From: Flavobacterium cheongpyeongense
GTDB lineage: Bacteria > Bacteroidota > Bacteroidia > Flavobacteriales > Flavobacteriaceae
DNA length: 64,000 nt
Direction of reading: 5' to 3'
NCBI RefSeq assembly: GCF_003202435.1
Contig: NZ_QJHK01000013.1
Span: 62,001 to 126,000 of the forward strand
Position 1 is the stretch's first letter, and each line of letters opens with the position of its first letter. The notes under the pieces were generated by a model. It ran no database searches. It had not been told where the DNA came from and saw nothing but the letters and a program-made list of their open reading frames with translations. This document shows, piece by piece, positions 53,169 through 62,232 of the stretch. The translations under genes and the position numbers were made by a program.

Positions 53169-53930
53169 ATGAAAATTATTTCTTATAATGTAAACGGAAT
53201 ACGCGCCGCTATTTCAAAAGGCTTTATTAACTGGCTTCAGCAGGCGAATCCTGATGTAATTTGTCTGCAGGAAATTAAGGCTACTCAGGAACAAATTCCA
53301 ACCGAAGATATTACGGCTGCAGGTTATCCGTACCAATATTACTATCCCGCAACCAAAAAAGGATATAGCGGTGTAGCCATTTTGTCCAAAATAGAACCTA
53401 ATAAGGTTGTTTATGGAACCGGAATACACCACATGGATTTCGAAGGCAGAAATCTTCGTGCCGATTTTGATGATGTATCGGTAATGAGTTTGTACCTTCC
53501 ATCCGGAACTAACATTGAAAGATTAGATCATAAATTTATGTTTATGGATGATTTTCAGGTTTATGTAAATGAATTAAGGGTCACAATCCCTAACATCATT
53601 ATTTGTGGAGATTACAATATTTGCCATGAAGCAATCGACATTCACGATCCCGTTCGCAACAAAACCGTATCCGGATTTTTGCCTCAGGAACGAGCCTGGC
53701 TCGACGGATTTATGAAGTCGGGTTTTATCGACAGTTTCCGTCATTTCAACAAAGATCCCCATCATTATACCTGGTGGAGTTACCGTGCCGGAGCCAGAGG
53801 AAATAACAAAGGCTGGCGTATCGATTATAACCTGGTAAGCCAACCGCTGGAACACAGATTAAAACGAGCTTTGATACTTCCTGATGCAATACATTCAGAC
53901 CATTGTCCGGTTTTAGTTGAGATTGAGTAA
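53169..53930 (+). CDS. xth: Exodeoxyribonuclease III (AP endonuclease)
   Basis: A 253-residue EEP-family nuclease. NVNGIRAA, LQEIKA (catalytic Glu), GDYNICHEAIDIHDP and SDHCPVLVEIE carry the metal- and phosphate-binding residues. It cuts DNA at abasic sites and trims 3' ends. It diverges from olsF; a -7-like TACTTTTG is at 53143-53150. Confidence 0.95.
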   Translation: MKIISYNVNGIRAAISKGFINWLQQANPDVICLQEIKATQEQIPTEDITAAGYPYQYYYPATKKGYSGVAILSKIEPNKVVYGTGIHHMDFEGRNLRADFDDVSVMSLYLPSGTNIERLDHKFMFMDDFQVYVNELRVTIPNIIICGDYNICHEAIDIHDPVRNKTVSGFLPQERAWLDGFMKSGFIDSFRHFNKDPHHYTWWSYRAGARGNNKGWRIDYNLVSQPLEHRLKRALILPDAIHSDHCPVLVEIE

Positions 53931-53984
53931 TTCTGGTATTGTTATTGCTGGCAAAGCAAAGTTGTAACTCTAAAAGTTGTCATG

Positions 53985-54085
53985 ATTTCTGAGGAGCTAT
54001 TTACTGCTTTTCATTGCAATCTTTGTGTTTTTAAAGAAAAAACACAAAGGATTTCCATTGCAATCAGGGCTAGGGCATAACGGTA
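53985..54085 (-). ncRNA. flavo-1-like structured intergenic element, copy 3
   Basis: Read on the minus strand: CCCTAGCCCTGATTGCAATG, GAAATCCTTTGTG, a hairpin with a long A/T stem (AACACAAAGG / CTTTGTGTT), then AAAGATTGCAATGAAAAGCAG. The same core as the other three copies. Confidence 0.6.
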
Positions 54086-54139
54086 AGAAGAATTTTAAAA
54101 TGAATTATAACCTATAATTATTTAAATACCATACACAAA

Positions 54140-55081
54140 ATGATTAAAAAAGCCTCACTGGGATTGCTGATTTTAGCAGTTTCGACCTCTTGTGTTTCCA
54201 AAAAAATATACAACGATTTGGAAACAAAATATTCCGATTTAAAAAAAGAAAATCGTTCTATTGCTGATGAAAATGCAGATTTAAAAACTGCAAAAAACCA
54301 GTTAGAATTGGATCGTGATAAACTTACTAAAGATTTAGCGAGTACAAAGGATGATCTTGCAAAACAAAAAGCTGATCTGGCTGCAGAACAAAAAAAGTAC
54401 AAAGTACTTCAGGATTCGTATAATGCTCTTGAAAAAAACAGCAATGATGCCTTGGAGAAAAACATGAACAAAAATCGTGATTTGCTGGCTGAATTAGAAG
54501 CAAAATCAAAAAAACTGGCTGAAGAACAAGCCCGTTTAGATAAAACTGCAAGCCGTTTGAATGAACTTGAAGCAATGATTGCCGCAAAAGAAGCTGCAAT
54601 GAGAAAGCTGAAAGAAACCTTGTCTAAAGCCCTGAACGGTTTTGAAGGCAAAGGTCTTACAGTAGAACAGAAAAACGGAAAAGTATATGTTTCTATGGAA
54701 AACAAATTGCTTTTCAATTCAGGAAGCTGGGCTGTTGGTTCAGAAGGTAGAAAAGCAGTTGTAGAATTAGGAAAAGTATTGGGCGACAATCCGGATCTTT
54801 CTGTCTTGATTGAAGGACACACAGATGATGACCCATATGCAGGTTCCGGACCAATCGCAAACAACTGGGATTTATCTACCAAAAGAGCAACTGCAATCGT
54901 AGCAATTTTGAGCGAAAATGACAAAATCAATAAGCAAAAATTAACAGCTGCAGGGCGTAGCGAATTTTCTCCCTTAGCAAGTAATGCCACTCCTGAGGGA
55001 AAAGCTAAAAACCGTAGAATCGAAATCATCTTAACGCCAAGATTAGATGAAATCGCTGATATGTTAAACAGCATCAACTAA
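54140..55081 (+). CDS. OmpA-family lipoprotein with coiled coil
   Basis: A 313-residue lipoprotein. The lipobox is STSC, followed by a long coiled coil (about 25-170, many Lys, Glu, Ala) and a C-terminal OmpA domain that binds peptidoglycan (LLFNSGSWAVGSEG, IEGHTDDDPYAG, AAGRSEFSPLA, NRRIEIILTPR). It links the outer membrane to the cell wall. A terminator follows. Confidence 0.9.
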   Translation: MIKKASLGLLILAVSTSCVSKKIYNDLETKYSDLKKENRSIADENADLKTAKNQLELDRDKLTKDLASTKDDLAKQKADLAAEQKKYKVLQDSYNALEKNSNDALEKNMNKNRDLLAELEAKSKKLAEEQARLDKTASRLNELEAMIAAKEAAMRKLKETLSKALNGFEGKGLTVEQKNGKVYVSMENKLLFNSGSWAVGSEGRKAVVELGKVLGDNPDLSVLIEGHTDDDPYAGSGPIANNWDLSTKRATAIVAILSENDKINKQKLTAAGRSEFSPLASNATPEGKAKNRRIEIILTPRLDEIADMLNSIN

Positions 55082-55100
55082 GCTGATTTTTATAACTTTT

Positions 55101-55138
55101 AAAAGGCTCAGAGTTTTTAAAACTTTGAGCCTTTTTTT
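55101..55138. terminator. Terminator between the OmpA-family and ketosynthase genes
   Basis: AAAAGGCTCA..AGTTTT pairs with AACTTTGAGCCTTTT (55101-55134), followed by more T. It lies between convergent genes. Confidence 0.85.
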
Positions 55139-55157
55139 ATTGATATGATTTTATAAA

Positions 55158-56324
55158 TTATGCTTTTTCAATTAAAATACTCACAGCATTTCCTCCAAAA
55201 CCTACTGCATTAATGAGTACTTTTTTTATAGTTTTCGTCTGATTTTGAGCTTTCGCAAAAGGAACATTGATAAACTTATCGTGCTGTATCATCAAAAGCG
55301 CTAATTCTAAACTTAAAATTCCTGAAGCTCCAAAAGTGTGACCGATTTTCCATTTATTTGTAGTAAGTAATGGTAAGTTTTCTCCAAAAACTTTTTCAAT
55401 CGCACGTAGTTCCGTTAAATCGCCTTTTATGGTTCCTGGAGCGTGCATAACAATGATGTCAATATCCTCTAATTTTTCTTCTTTTAAAGCCATTTTCATC
55501 GATTTTTGAAAACAGTCTGCTTCTGCAGAAATCGAAATGTTGTGTTCAAGGATTTCGGTGGCATAGCCAACACCCGTGATGTATGCGATTGCATTTTCTT
55601 TTTCTCCTGCTTCCAGACAACAAACACCTGCAGCTTCGCCTAAAATCATGGTGTTTTGTGTTTTTTCGAAATCAAATGCCAGATTGGGCCACGAGTCTTT
55701 TGTCTGGTCAATACGTGAATATATTTTTAAAGCGCGCATTTGAGCAATCGTAAAATCGGTAAGAGGAGCTTCACTTCCTCCGACTAAAAACTTATCTGCC
55801 ATTCCTGATTTGAGCCATGCAACCCCATTTAAAATCGAATGAAGCGCAGTAGAACAAGTAATAGAATGCGAAATTTCAGGGCCGGTACTTTGTAAATCAT
55901 GAGCAATCCAGGAAGATATATTTCCTAAAGTGGTGGTAGGCGAGGCGAGAGTCTGCGCTTTTCCGGTTTCGACATATTCTTTATAATGTTTTTCGAATAA
56001 ATCGGTTGCCCCGCGGGAAGATCCTATGTTGATTCCGAACGTATCTCCTGATTTCCAGCCAGCTTGTTTAACAGCCTTTCTGGAAGCTGCCAAAGCAAAT
56101 AGAACAGAATCATCCAAAAATTTATATTTAGGATCTGATTCCCGTACTTCAGCTATAATTTGTTTGGAGTCAGCTTCAAGTGCTGCTACAGAAGTTTCCT
56201 GCTGATCTAAGAATTGCTGCGAAAAGCAATGCTGATCGTTAAGGTATTTTTTCCAGACTTCTTCAGCATTATTTCCTAATGGAGAGATAGATGAAAACGC
56301 TGTTATGGAGATTTTAGTATTCAA
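55158..56324 (-). CDS. Beta-ketoacyl synthase (KAS II-like) in the biotin cluster
   Basis: A 388-residue condensing enzyme. The Cys-His-His triad is seen as SITCSTALHS (C157), MHAPGTIKGD and KIGHTFGASG. It is the last gene after bioD and bioA. A role in making the pimeloyl precursor of biotin is suggested by position only. It differs clearly from the housekeeping FabF in length and in its divergent sequence. Other lipid roles cannot be excluded. Confidence 0.85.
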   Translation of the reverse strand: MNTKISITAFSSISPLGNNAEEVWKKYLNDQHCFSQQFLDQQETSVAALEADSKQIIAEVRESDPKYKFLDDSVLFALAASRKAVKQAGWKSGDTFGINIGSSRGATDLFEKHYKEYVETGKAQTLASPTTTLGNISSWIAHDLQSTGPEISHSITCSTALHSILNGVAWLKSGMADKFLVGGSEAPLTDFTIAQMRALKIYSRIDQTKDSWPNLAFDFEKTQNTMILGEAAGVCCLEAGEKENAIAYITGVGYATEILEHNISISAEADCFQKSMKMALKEEKLEDIDIIVMHAPGTIKGDLTELRAIEKVFGENLPLLTTNKWKIGHTFGASGILSLELALLMIQHDKFINVPFAKAQNQTKTIKKVLINAVGFGGNAVSILIEKA

Positions 56325-56462
56325 AGTTTTTTATTTAACCGCAAAGTTCGCAAAAGTTTTGGCAAAGTTCGCAGGGTTTAAAATAAATTAAAACATATAA
56401 GTGATATAAGTTCATTTAAGCAGGCTGCTTATATTTTCTTATAAAACTTATATGGTGAAAAG

Positions 56463-57734
56463 CTACACCATTTCAATAGCTTCTTCAATTGTAGCATATA
56501 CCTTTTGAAGCTGATCGTCAGTCATGATGTAAGGGGGTAAGATATAAACGATGTTTCCCACAGGGCGCAAAATAACTCCTTTGTCAATAAAGAAATTATA
56601 CAATTTGGTGCGCATAGAGCCATAATAACTTTCCTCAGAATCTGATTTTATTTCAACTGCGAAAATAACGCCTAATGTTCTGGCTGTAATTACTTTTGGG
56701 TTGCTTTCGATTTTCTTCTGAAATTCTAAATGACTTTTATTGATTCTGTTAATATTAACCTGCATTTCTTCGGTTTGAAGTAAATCGATACTGGCCAAAG
56801 CAGCCGCACAACCCGTTGGATTTGCGGTAAACGTATGTCCATGAAATAAAGCTTTATTAATGTCATCATCATAAAAAGCATCAAAAATATCCTGAGTAAA
56901 AGTCGTAATTGCCATAGGGATTGTTCCTCCAGTTAAGGCTTTAGACAAACAAATCATGTCTGGATCTGCATCAACATAATCCATTGCAAATGTTTTTCCG
57001 GTTTTACCAAAACCTGTCATTACTTCGTCTGCAATAGTCAGTACATTGTTTTTTTTGCAAATTTTGATTAATTCTGCTAAAGCTTCCGGTTCATACATAA
57101 CCATTCCTGCAGCTCCCTGTACCAAAGGCTCAAATATAAATCCGGCGCAATTGTGATTCTGAATTACGTTTTCTAAGGCATCAAAACTACCTTGTTCCCG
57201 GCCTTTTACCGGAACAGGGATTCTTACAACATCAATGAACATTCCCTGAAATGCCTGCGTATAGAAAGAAATTCCGCTTGCTGCCATTGCTGCAAAAGTA
57301 TCTCCGTGAAAAGCATTTTCAAAAGCAATTATGGTAGTTCTTTTTTCACCTTTATTGAAGAAATATTGTAAAGCTACTTTTATGGCTACTTCAACAGCTG
57401 TTGATCCATTATCAGAAAAGAAAATTTTCTGCTGATTCTTAGGCAGGATTTCCATCAGTTTTTCGGCCACTTTTATGGCTGGTTCATGAGTAAAACCGCC
57501 AAAAAGAACGTGTTCCAGGGTCGTCAATTGTTTGTAAATCGCGTCAGCAATAAATTTGTTGCTGTGCCCAAACGGATTTACCCACCATGACGCAATCGCA
57601 TCGATATATTCTTTATTGTTCTCGTCCCAAAGCAAGGCGCCTTCACCTTTTGAAATTGCTATTGGGATTTGAGAAGTTTTGTGCTGGGTATAAGGATGCC
57701 AAAGATATTGGCTGTCTTTTTCTGTTAAAGTCAT
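56463..57734 (-). CDS. bioA: Adenosylmethionine-8-amino-7-oxononanoate aminotransferase
   Basis: A 423-residue PLP enzyme that turns KAPA into DAPA with SAM as amino donor. WHPYTQHKT at the start is the BioA signature; IADEVMTGFGKTG and LSKALTGGTIPMA (PLP Lys in LSKAL) follow. It lies between bioD and the ketosynthase gene in the same direction. Confidence 0.94.
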   Translation of the reverse strand: MTLTEKDSQYLWHPYTQHKTSQIPIAISKGEGALLWDENNKEYIDAIASWWVNPFGHSNKFIADAIYKQLTTLEHVLFGGFTHEPAIKVAEKLMEILPKNQQKIFFSDNGSTAVEVAIKVALQYFFNKGEKRTTIIAFENAFHGDTFAAMAASGISFYTQAFQGMFIDVVRIPVPVKGREQGSFDALENVIQNHNCAGFIFEPLVQGAAGMVMYEPEALAELIKICKKNNVLTIADEVMTGFGKTGKTFAMDYVDADPDMICLSKALTGGTIPMAITTFTQDIFDAFYDDDINKALFHGHTFTANPTGCAAALASIDLLQTEEMQVNINRINKSHLEFQKKIESNPKVITARTLGVIFAVEIKSDSEESYYGSMRTKLYNFFIDKGVILRPVGNIVYILPPYIMTDDQLQKVYATIEEAIEMV

Positions 57735-57796
57735 AATGGTGAAATGTTTTTTGTTAGATGTGAGATGAAAGCATTTTACTTTTTACAAAACACATT

Positions 57797-58414
57797 TTAC
57801 ATTTTTAATAGATTTTCCCGAAACAAATCGGCATATTCTTTAATTACATTTTGGTCAAAAAACGGCTCTTCATCAATTCTTCCGATGCATTTTATTCCGG
57901 TTTTATTCAGAATCAAACTTTCAGTCGATTTGTTTTCGTTTCCGCTAAAGATAATTCCGGAAATTTCAAAACCTCTATTTTGAATTGCTTCAATGGTCAA
58001 TAAGGTATGATTAATGCTTCCAAGATAATGTCTTGAAACTATAACGATTTTATAATCTGACTGAATTAAATCTGCAATCGTGTCTTTTTCGTTTAACGGT
58101 ACAAAAATTCCTCCTGCGCCTTCAATAACCAAATGATTTTCTGTTTTTGGTTCCTGAATTTGTTCTAAATCGATTGTGATTTGATCTATTTTTGCTGCCA
58201 GATGAGGACTCGCAGGGGTGTGTAACTCATAAGCATTTGGATAGAACTCAGATTTGAAATTTGAAATTCGGGATTTTACTTTATGAGTATCTGAATTATC
58301 AAGGTCTCCAGCCTGAATTGGTTTCCAGTAATCTGCTTCTAAAGCTTCCACAATAATGGAAGAAGCAATTGTTTTACCTACATCTGTGGAAATCCCGGTT
58401 ACGAATAGTTTCAT
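57797..58414 (-). CDS. bioD: Dethiobiotin synthetase
   Basis: A 205-residue ATP-dependent carboxylase that closes the ureido ring of dethiobiotin. The P-loop is GISTDVGKT, with the YWKPIQAG substrate segment and VIEGAGGIFVPLN. The start MKLFVTGIST at 58414 is the family start; 14 further residues in frame upstream are discarded. Confidence 0.93.
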   Translation of the reverse strand: MKLFVTGISTDVGKTIASSIIVEALEADYWKPIQAGDLDNSDTHKVKSRISNFKSEFYPNAYELHTPASPHLAAKIDQITIDLEQIQEPKTENHLVIEGAGGIFVPLNEKDTIADLIQSDYKIVIVSRHYLGSINHTLLTIEAIQNRGFEISGIIFSGNENKSTESLILNKTGIKCIGRIDEEPFFDQNVIKEYADLFRENLLKM

Positions 58415-58483
58415 TTCTTTGTTTTTAATGGAGTACAAAAATACCAATAAAAACAAAGCCCATCATTATGATAGGAATGTGTT

Positions 58484-59098
58484 TTATTCTTCTTTTAATT
58501 CGTCTATGACTTTTCTGATTTCTTTGGCATATTTTCCGTAAAATTTATGAACCCACCATTCTAAAATAACACCCATAAAAAGCATGCTAAAAACCACAAT
58601 TGAAAACAATGCTATCAATTGATAATTAGTAAATTCTTTTGAGATAAACCCCGGAATTTTAGAGAATTCAAAATAAAGAAAACTTATCAGATACAGAATT
58701 AAAAATGGCGTTAAGGCAAATCCAAAGGTTTTATACAACTCCATATTTAACCTTATATCGAAATAAGTTTCGTATAAATTGTCTTTTGTTTTTAAGGTAA
58801 TTGAGCTTAATCTTTTGTAAAAAACATAAAACTTAAATAAATAATAGGCACATACCGCCACATAAAAACTAAAAAGCAGGTAATATAAAGTCGTCATTTT
58901 TTCAGGAAAACTGTACATCAAAGGGACAAACCCTACCAAAACAATTGAAAAAACTTGATAAATAAATTCATTTTTCAAATTTTTTCTGATTCTGTCTAAT
59001 GGCGTATTTACGGATTGTATTTTTTCCAGGTTGTTTGGAAGAACCACATTATCTGTCTTTTCGTTATTCCATGCATTTTGTATGTCGTTAAAGTCCAT
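58484..59098 (-). CDS. Membrane protein paired with the ECF sigma factor (putative anti-sigma)
   Basis: A 204-residue protein with a soluble N-terminal part (MDFNDIQNAWNNEK) and about four membrane helices (about 48-190). It begins 11 bases inside the sigma gene. Such pairs in Bacteroidetes usually encode a membrane-bound anti-sigma or sensor. No zinc anti-sigma (HxxxCxxC) motif is present, so the role is inferred from position. Confidence 0.65.
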   Translation of the reverse strand: MDFNDIQNAWNNEKTDNVVLPNNLEKIQSVNTPLDRIRKNLKNEFIYQVFSIVLVGFVPLMYSFPEKMTTLYYLLFSFYVAVCAYYLFKFYVFYKRLSSITLKTKDNLYETYFDIRLNMELYKTFGFALTPFLILYLISFLYFEFSKIPGFISKEFTNYQLIALFSIVVFSMLFMGVILEWWVHKFYGKYAKEIRKVIDELKEE

Positions 59099-59591
59099 AT
59101 CCCTGATTTTTAATTATTTCTTTTAATTTTTCTTTTGCCCTGTTTAATTTTACTCTGGCATTCCCCTCAGAGATTCCCATATTTTGGGAAATTTCTTTAT
59201 GAGAGAACCCTTCTAACTGATAGAAAATAATCGCTTTGTCAATTTTTTCAAGTTTCTGAACTGCTTTATAAAAATGATCCAACTGGCTTTCTTTTATATG
59301 TGCATCACCTTCGTCATCCTTAATGTTTTCTGAAACAATTTCATATTTATCAACTTTACGTTTCTCTTTTTTTAAGAAAACGATGGCCGTGTTTACCGCC
59401 ACGCGATACATCCAGGTCGAAAACTGGCTTTCGTTTCGAAACGTATCGTACGATTTCCAAAGCTGGCAAACAATCTCCTGAAATAAATCCTGCTGATCGT
59501 CAGGTTTATCCATGTACATTTTGGAAATTTTGTACATAATTCCCTTGTGATTTTCTATCAGATTTAAAAACGTTTGTTCTTTTTCTTTCAA
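59088..59591 (-). CDS. ECF-family RNA polymerase sigma factor
   Basis: A 167-residue sigma-70 family factor with region 2 (DDQQDLFQEIVCQLWKSYDTF, WMYRVAVNTA) and region 4 (LEGFSHKEISQNMGISEGNAR), no region 1 or 3. It is coupled to the membrane-protein gene by an overlap of 11 bases and lies eight bases after the TraB/GumN gene. Confidence 0.92.
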   Translation of the reverse strand: MKEKEQTFLNLIENHKGIMYKISKMYMDKPDDQQDLFQEIVCQLWKSYDTFRNESQFSTWMYRVAVNTAIVFLKKEKRKVDKYEIVSENIKDDEGDAHIKESQLDHFYKAVQKLEKIDKAIIFYQLEGFSHKEISQNMGISEGNARVKLNRAKEKLKEIIKNQGYGL

Positions 59592-59598
59592 GACGGTT

Positions 59599-60462
59599 TT
59601 AGTTCATTACTGGTTTAACTGTATATCCTGCTTTTCTCAATAAATTGATTATTCCTAAATCTCCATCCAAATGCGCTGATCCTACAGCGATAAATGTACT
59701 TTCATTTTTGATTAGCTCAGGGATTGTTTTTAGCCAATTTTGATTTCTGTTGTCCAGAATCGTTTTTTTGGTTTCTTCAGTTATTATTTTTTTATCAGTA
59801 GTAATATTATATAAGGCAGTTATGTTTTCCTCTTTGTATTGTGCAACTAATTTATCGGTTTCTTCCTTGCTTAATTCTTCCAGTATTTTAATCATTTCCG
59901 TATCAGAATAGGCATTCTCAAACATATTCATTTGCTCTTTTACTGTTTCTAATCCGGCAATCTTAAGTTTTCGTTGTTTAGCCGTTTCAATAAAACTCAT
60001 TTCGTAAAATTTCAGGTCATTACAACCAAAACTTTTCATACTTATTAAACTCATTACGGTAAATAAACTAAAACTATCAACTTGCTGAATGGTCATTCCG
60101 GCTTTTTTTTGCAGAATATTATCTAATTTTAATAAGTCTTGCGCATTTAGTGTTTTGCTAAGTGGTTGTTTGCCCATTGCCATTTGCTGCAAATCTGTCA
60201 TTTGTTTTGGATCGGACAGGTCGATTTCCAAAATTAATTTACTCGAAGATTCAAAGGCTTTTTTTGCTTTTTCAGAAAGAAAATAATCTGTTGAGCAAAT
60301 CATATGGATAGTGCCGTATAAATAGGAAGGTTTTGATAGTCCGTTTCCTGAAACTTCCCATAAAAGTGAATTTTCTAATTTTGGAGATTTTGTCTGTGCG
60401 TGAGTTGCAGTACTTAAAATAATTGTGATTCCTATTACTGCTGATTTGATTAAATTTTTCAT
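59599..60462 (-). CDS. Exported TraB/GumN family protein
   Basis: A 287-residue protein with a signal peptide (about 1-22) and the family motifs YLYGTIHM (GxxH) and FIAVGSAHLDGDLG (second GxxH). Related proteins (TIKI fold) are metalloprotease-like, but no activity is known for this one. It lies at the head of the sigma/anti-sigma group and may be read together with it. Confidence 0.86.
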   Translation of the reverse strand: MKNLIKSAVIGITIILSTATHAQTKSPKLENSLLWEVSGNGLSKPSYLYGTIHMICSTDYFLSEKAKKAFESSSKLILEIDLSDPKQMTDLQQMAMGKQPLSKTLNAQDLLKLDNILQKKAGMTIQQVDSFSLFTVMSLISMKSFGCNDLKFYEMSFIETAKQRKLKIAGLETVKEQMNMFENAYSDTEMIKILEELSKEETDKLVAQYKEENITALYNITTDKKIITEETKKTILDNRNQNWLKTIPELIKNESTFIAVGSAHLDGDLGIINLLRKAGYTVKPVMN

Positions 60463-60518
60463 GATTTTGATTGATTAAAGTTAGGATTAATTGATTGATT
60501 GATTGAAACTCCTTTTTG

Positions 60519-60707
60519 TTATTTACTGGATTTCTTTTTCTGTGAGGAAGATATATAATTTAGAAATAAAAATCCTATGATAAACAATAGCAGCAGGCTA
60601 AGAAGTTTTATGAAAAAATGAGTTATCATGCCAATTGCAAGTCCTATTGAAGCAAACAGGATACAATTTAAAATGTTTTCTTTTAATGAAGTAAATTGTG
60701 ATTTCAT
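60519..60707 (-). CDS. Small membrane protein of unknown function
   Basis: A 62-residue protein with two hydrophobic stretches (about 15-50) and a basic tail (SSQKKKSSK). It lies 56 bases upstream of the TraB/GumN gene, in the same direction. No family recognised. Confidence 0.5.
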   Translation of the reverse strand: MKSQFTSLKENILNCILFASIGLAIGMITHFFIKLLSLLLLFIIGFLFLNYISSSQKKKSSK

Positions 60708-60895
60708 AATTGTTTTGATTATGACTCGTAAGTAATCGAATATTCAAAACGTTACAAAAGTTTTTATTTTTTTTAGAAAGTGACTAATAATCGATTATGG
60801 ATGTCTTTTTAAATTTCACAGAGATACACAAACTAAAACGCAGAGATTCACGAAATTATTCTTTGTTGATCTTTTTAAAGTTTTGAGGAATGAAA

Positions 60896-62032
60896 CTAAA
60901 AAACAAAATCCCTAAGAAGTTCCAAAACCTGATTGATTTCTTCTTCTGAATTATAACTGTGAATACAAAAACGCAGGCGTTCCTGACCTTCCGGAACTGT
61001 TGGCGAAAGTATGGGTTTTACATCAAAACCTTTATCCTGTAATTGTCGGGCTATACGTTTTACATTTTCATTTCCGGGAACAATGGCAGATTGAATCGCT
61101 GATTTGCTTCTGACAAAAATCGGTTTTAAACCTAGTAAATTTTTGTGTTGATTAAAGAATACAATATTTTGGCGCAGTTTTTCAATTGTTTCTTTTTCAA
61201 TTTCTAAATGCTGATAAGCCACTAAGATTGTAGATACAGAATGTGGTGACAAGCCTGTAGTGTAAATAAAACTTCGGGCGAAATTTACAAGATATTCTTT
61301 TAGTTCATAAGTTCCTAAAACCACTGCGCCGTGGCACCCTAATCCTTTTCCGAAAGTCATGATTCGGGCAAAAATTCTATTATGCAAGTTTAATGATTGG
61401 ATCAAACCTTCACCTTTTTCGCCAAAAACGCCTAGAGTGTGGGCTTCATCAACAATCAAATAACAATTATACTTTTCTGATAGTTCTACCAATTCTTCGA
61501 GATTTGGAGTGTCACCATCCATAGAAAAAACAGTTTCGGTGACTATATAGATATTGGTGTCCGGAAATTTTAAGATTAATCGCTCTAAATCCTCAAAATC
61601 GTTGTGGTTAAATTTATAAGATTTGGCATTTGACATAGAAATCCCATCCCGAATTGAAGCATGGCTTAATTCATCATACAAAATAATATCATTTCGCTGC
61701 GGTACGGCGCTAAAAAAACCAACATTGGTATCGTAACCCGAATTAAAAATTAAAGCCGATTCAGCATTATGAAATTCAGCAATAAAAGTTTCAGCAATTT
61801 GATAAAGAGAATGATTTCCCGAAATTAATCGCGAACCCGTAGCGCCATTTTGAATAATCACATTCTCGATTAAATAATGATGAGCCAATTTGAAAATAGC
61901 TTCAGATCCTGAAAATCCGATATAGTCGTTTGAAGAAAAATCAATAAGGGTATTAAAACTTGGCAATTGTCTTAATGCATTATTTTGCTTTCGGGTTTCA
62001 AGCTTTTGAGTAAGATTTTCGGGTAATTTCAT
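60896..62032 (-). CDS. bioF: 8-amino-7-oxononanoate synthase
   Basis: A 378-residue PLP enzyme that joins pimeloyl-ACP/CoA and alanine in the first ring-forming step of biotin synthesis. LEEVELSEKYN, VDEAHTLGVFGEKGEG and TFGKGLGCHGAV (PLP Lys) are seen. The ATG at 62032 (MKLPENLTQK) is the family start. A perfect -7 box TAACTTTG (62038-62045, minus strand) ends only five bases before it, so the message would have almost no leader. A longer frame to 62194 runs through a repeat element and is not coding. It is apart from bioD/bioA by four genes. Confidence 0.92.
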   Translation of the reverse strand: MKLPENLTQKLETRKQNNALRQLPSFNTLIDFSSNDYIGFSGSEAIFKLAHHYLIENVIIQNGATGSRLISGNHSLYQIAETFIAEFHNAESALIFNSGYDTNVGFFSAVPQRNDIILYDELSHASIRDGISMSNAKSYKFNHNDFEDLERLILKFPDTNIYIVTETVFSMDGDTPNLEELVELSEKYNCYLIVDEAHTLGVFGEKGEGLIQSLNLHNRIFARIMTFGKGLGCHGAVVLGTYELKEYLVNFARSFIYTTGLSPHSVSTILVAYQHLEIEKETIEKLRQNIVFFNQHKNLLGLKPIFVRSKSAIQSAIVPGNENVKRIARQLQDKGFDVKPILSPTVPEGQERLRFCIHSYNSEEEINQVLELLRDFVF

Positions 62033-62080
62033 AAAAACAAAGTTATGAATTTCAGATAACTTTTCTGCTAATTCTGGTTT

Positions 62081-62170
62081 TAACCCAGATGGAAGCGGTA
62101 TCCTTTGTCTGCCTCCTTTTGACAGACAAAGATATAGCTGGACAGGAGCGAAGCGAATAAACGAAGTAAT
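62081..62170 (+). ncRNA. flavo-1-like structured intergenic element, copy 4
   Basis: AACCCAGATGGAAGCGGTATCC is followed by hairpin CTTTGTCTG / CAGACAAAG and AAAGATATAGCTGGACAG. It has the same core as the other copies and creates a false 54-codon extension of bioF on the other strand. Confidence 0.6.
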
Positions 62171-62182
62171 AGCTCTGAAAAC

Positions 62183-62214
62183 AAAAAAAGCCAAACATTG
62201 CTGTCTGGCTTTTT
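62183..62214 (-). terminator. Terminator of the atpD-atpC operon
   Basis: AAAAAGCCA at 62185-62193 pairs with TGGCTTTTT at 62206-62214. Read on the minus strand the stem is followed by a T-run. Confidence 0.85.
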
Positions 62215-62232
62215 AATTTAGTTACAATTGTC

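Noticed and set aside
54409..55077. 222-codon open frame opposite the OmpA-family lipoprotein
   Set aside because: Antisense shadow of a coding region with strong OmpA motifs; no start signal.
62033..62194. 54-codon N-terminal extension of bioF
   Set aside because: It runs through the -7 box and a flavo-1-like element; BioF proteins begin at the ATG at 62032.
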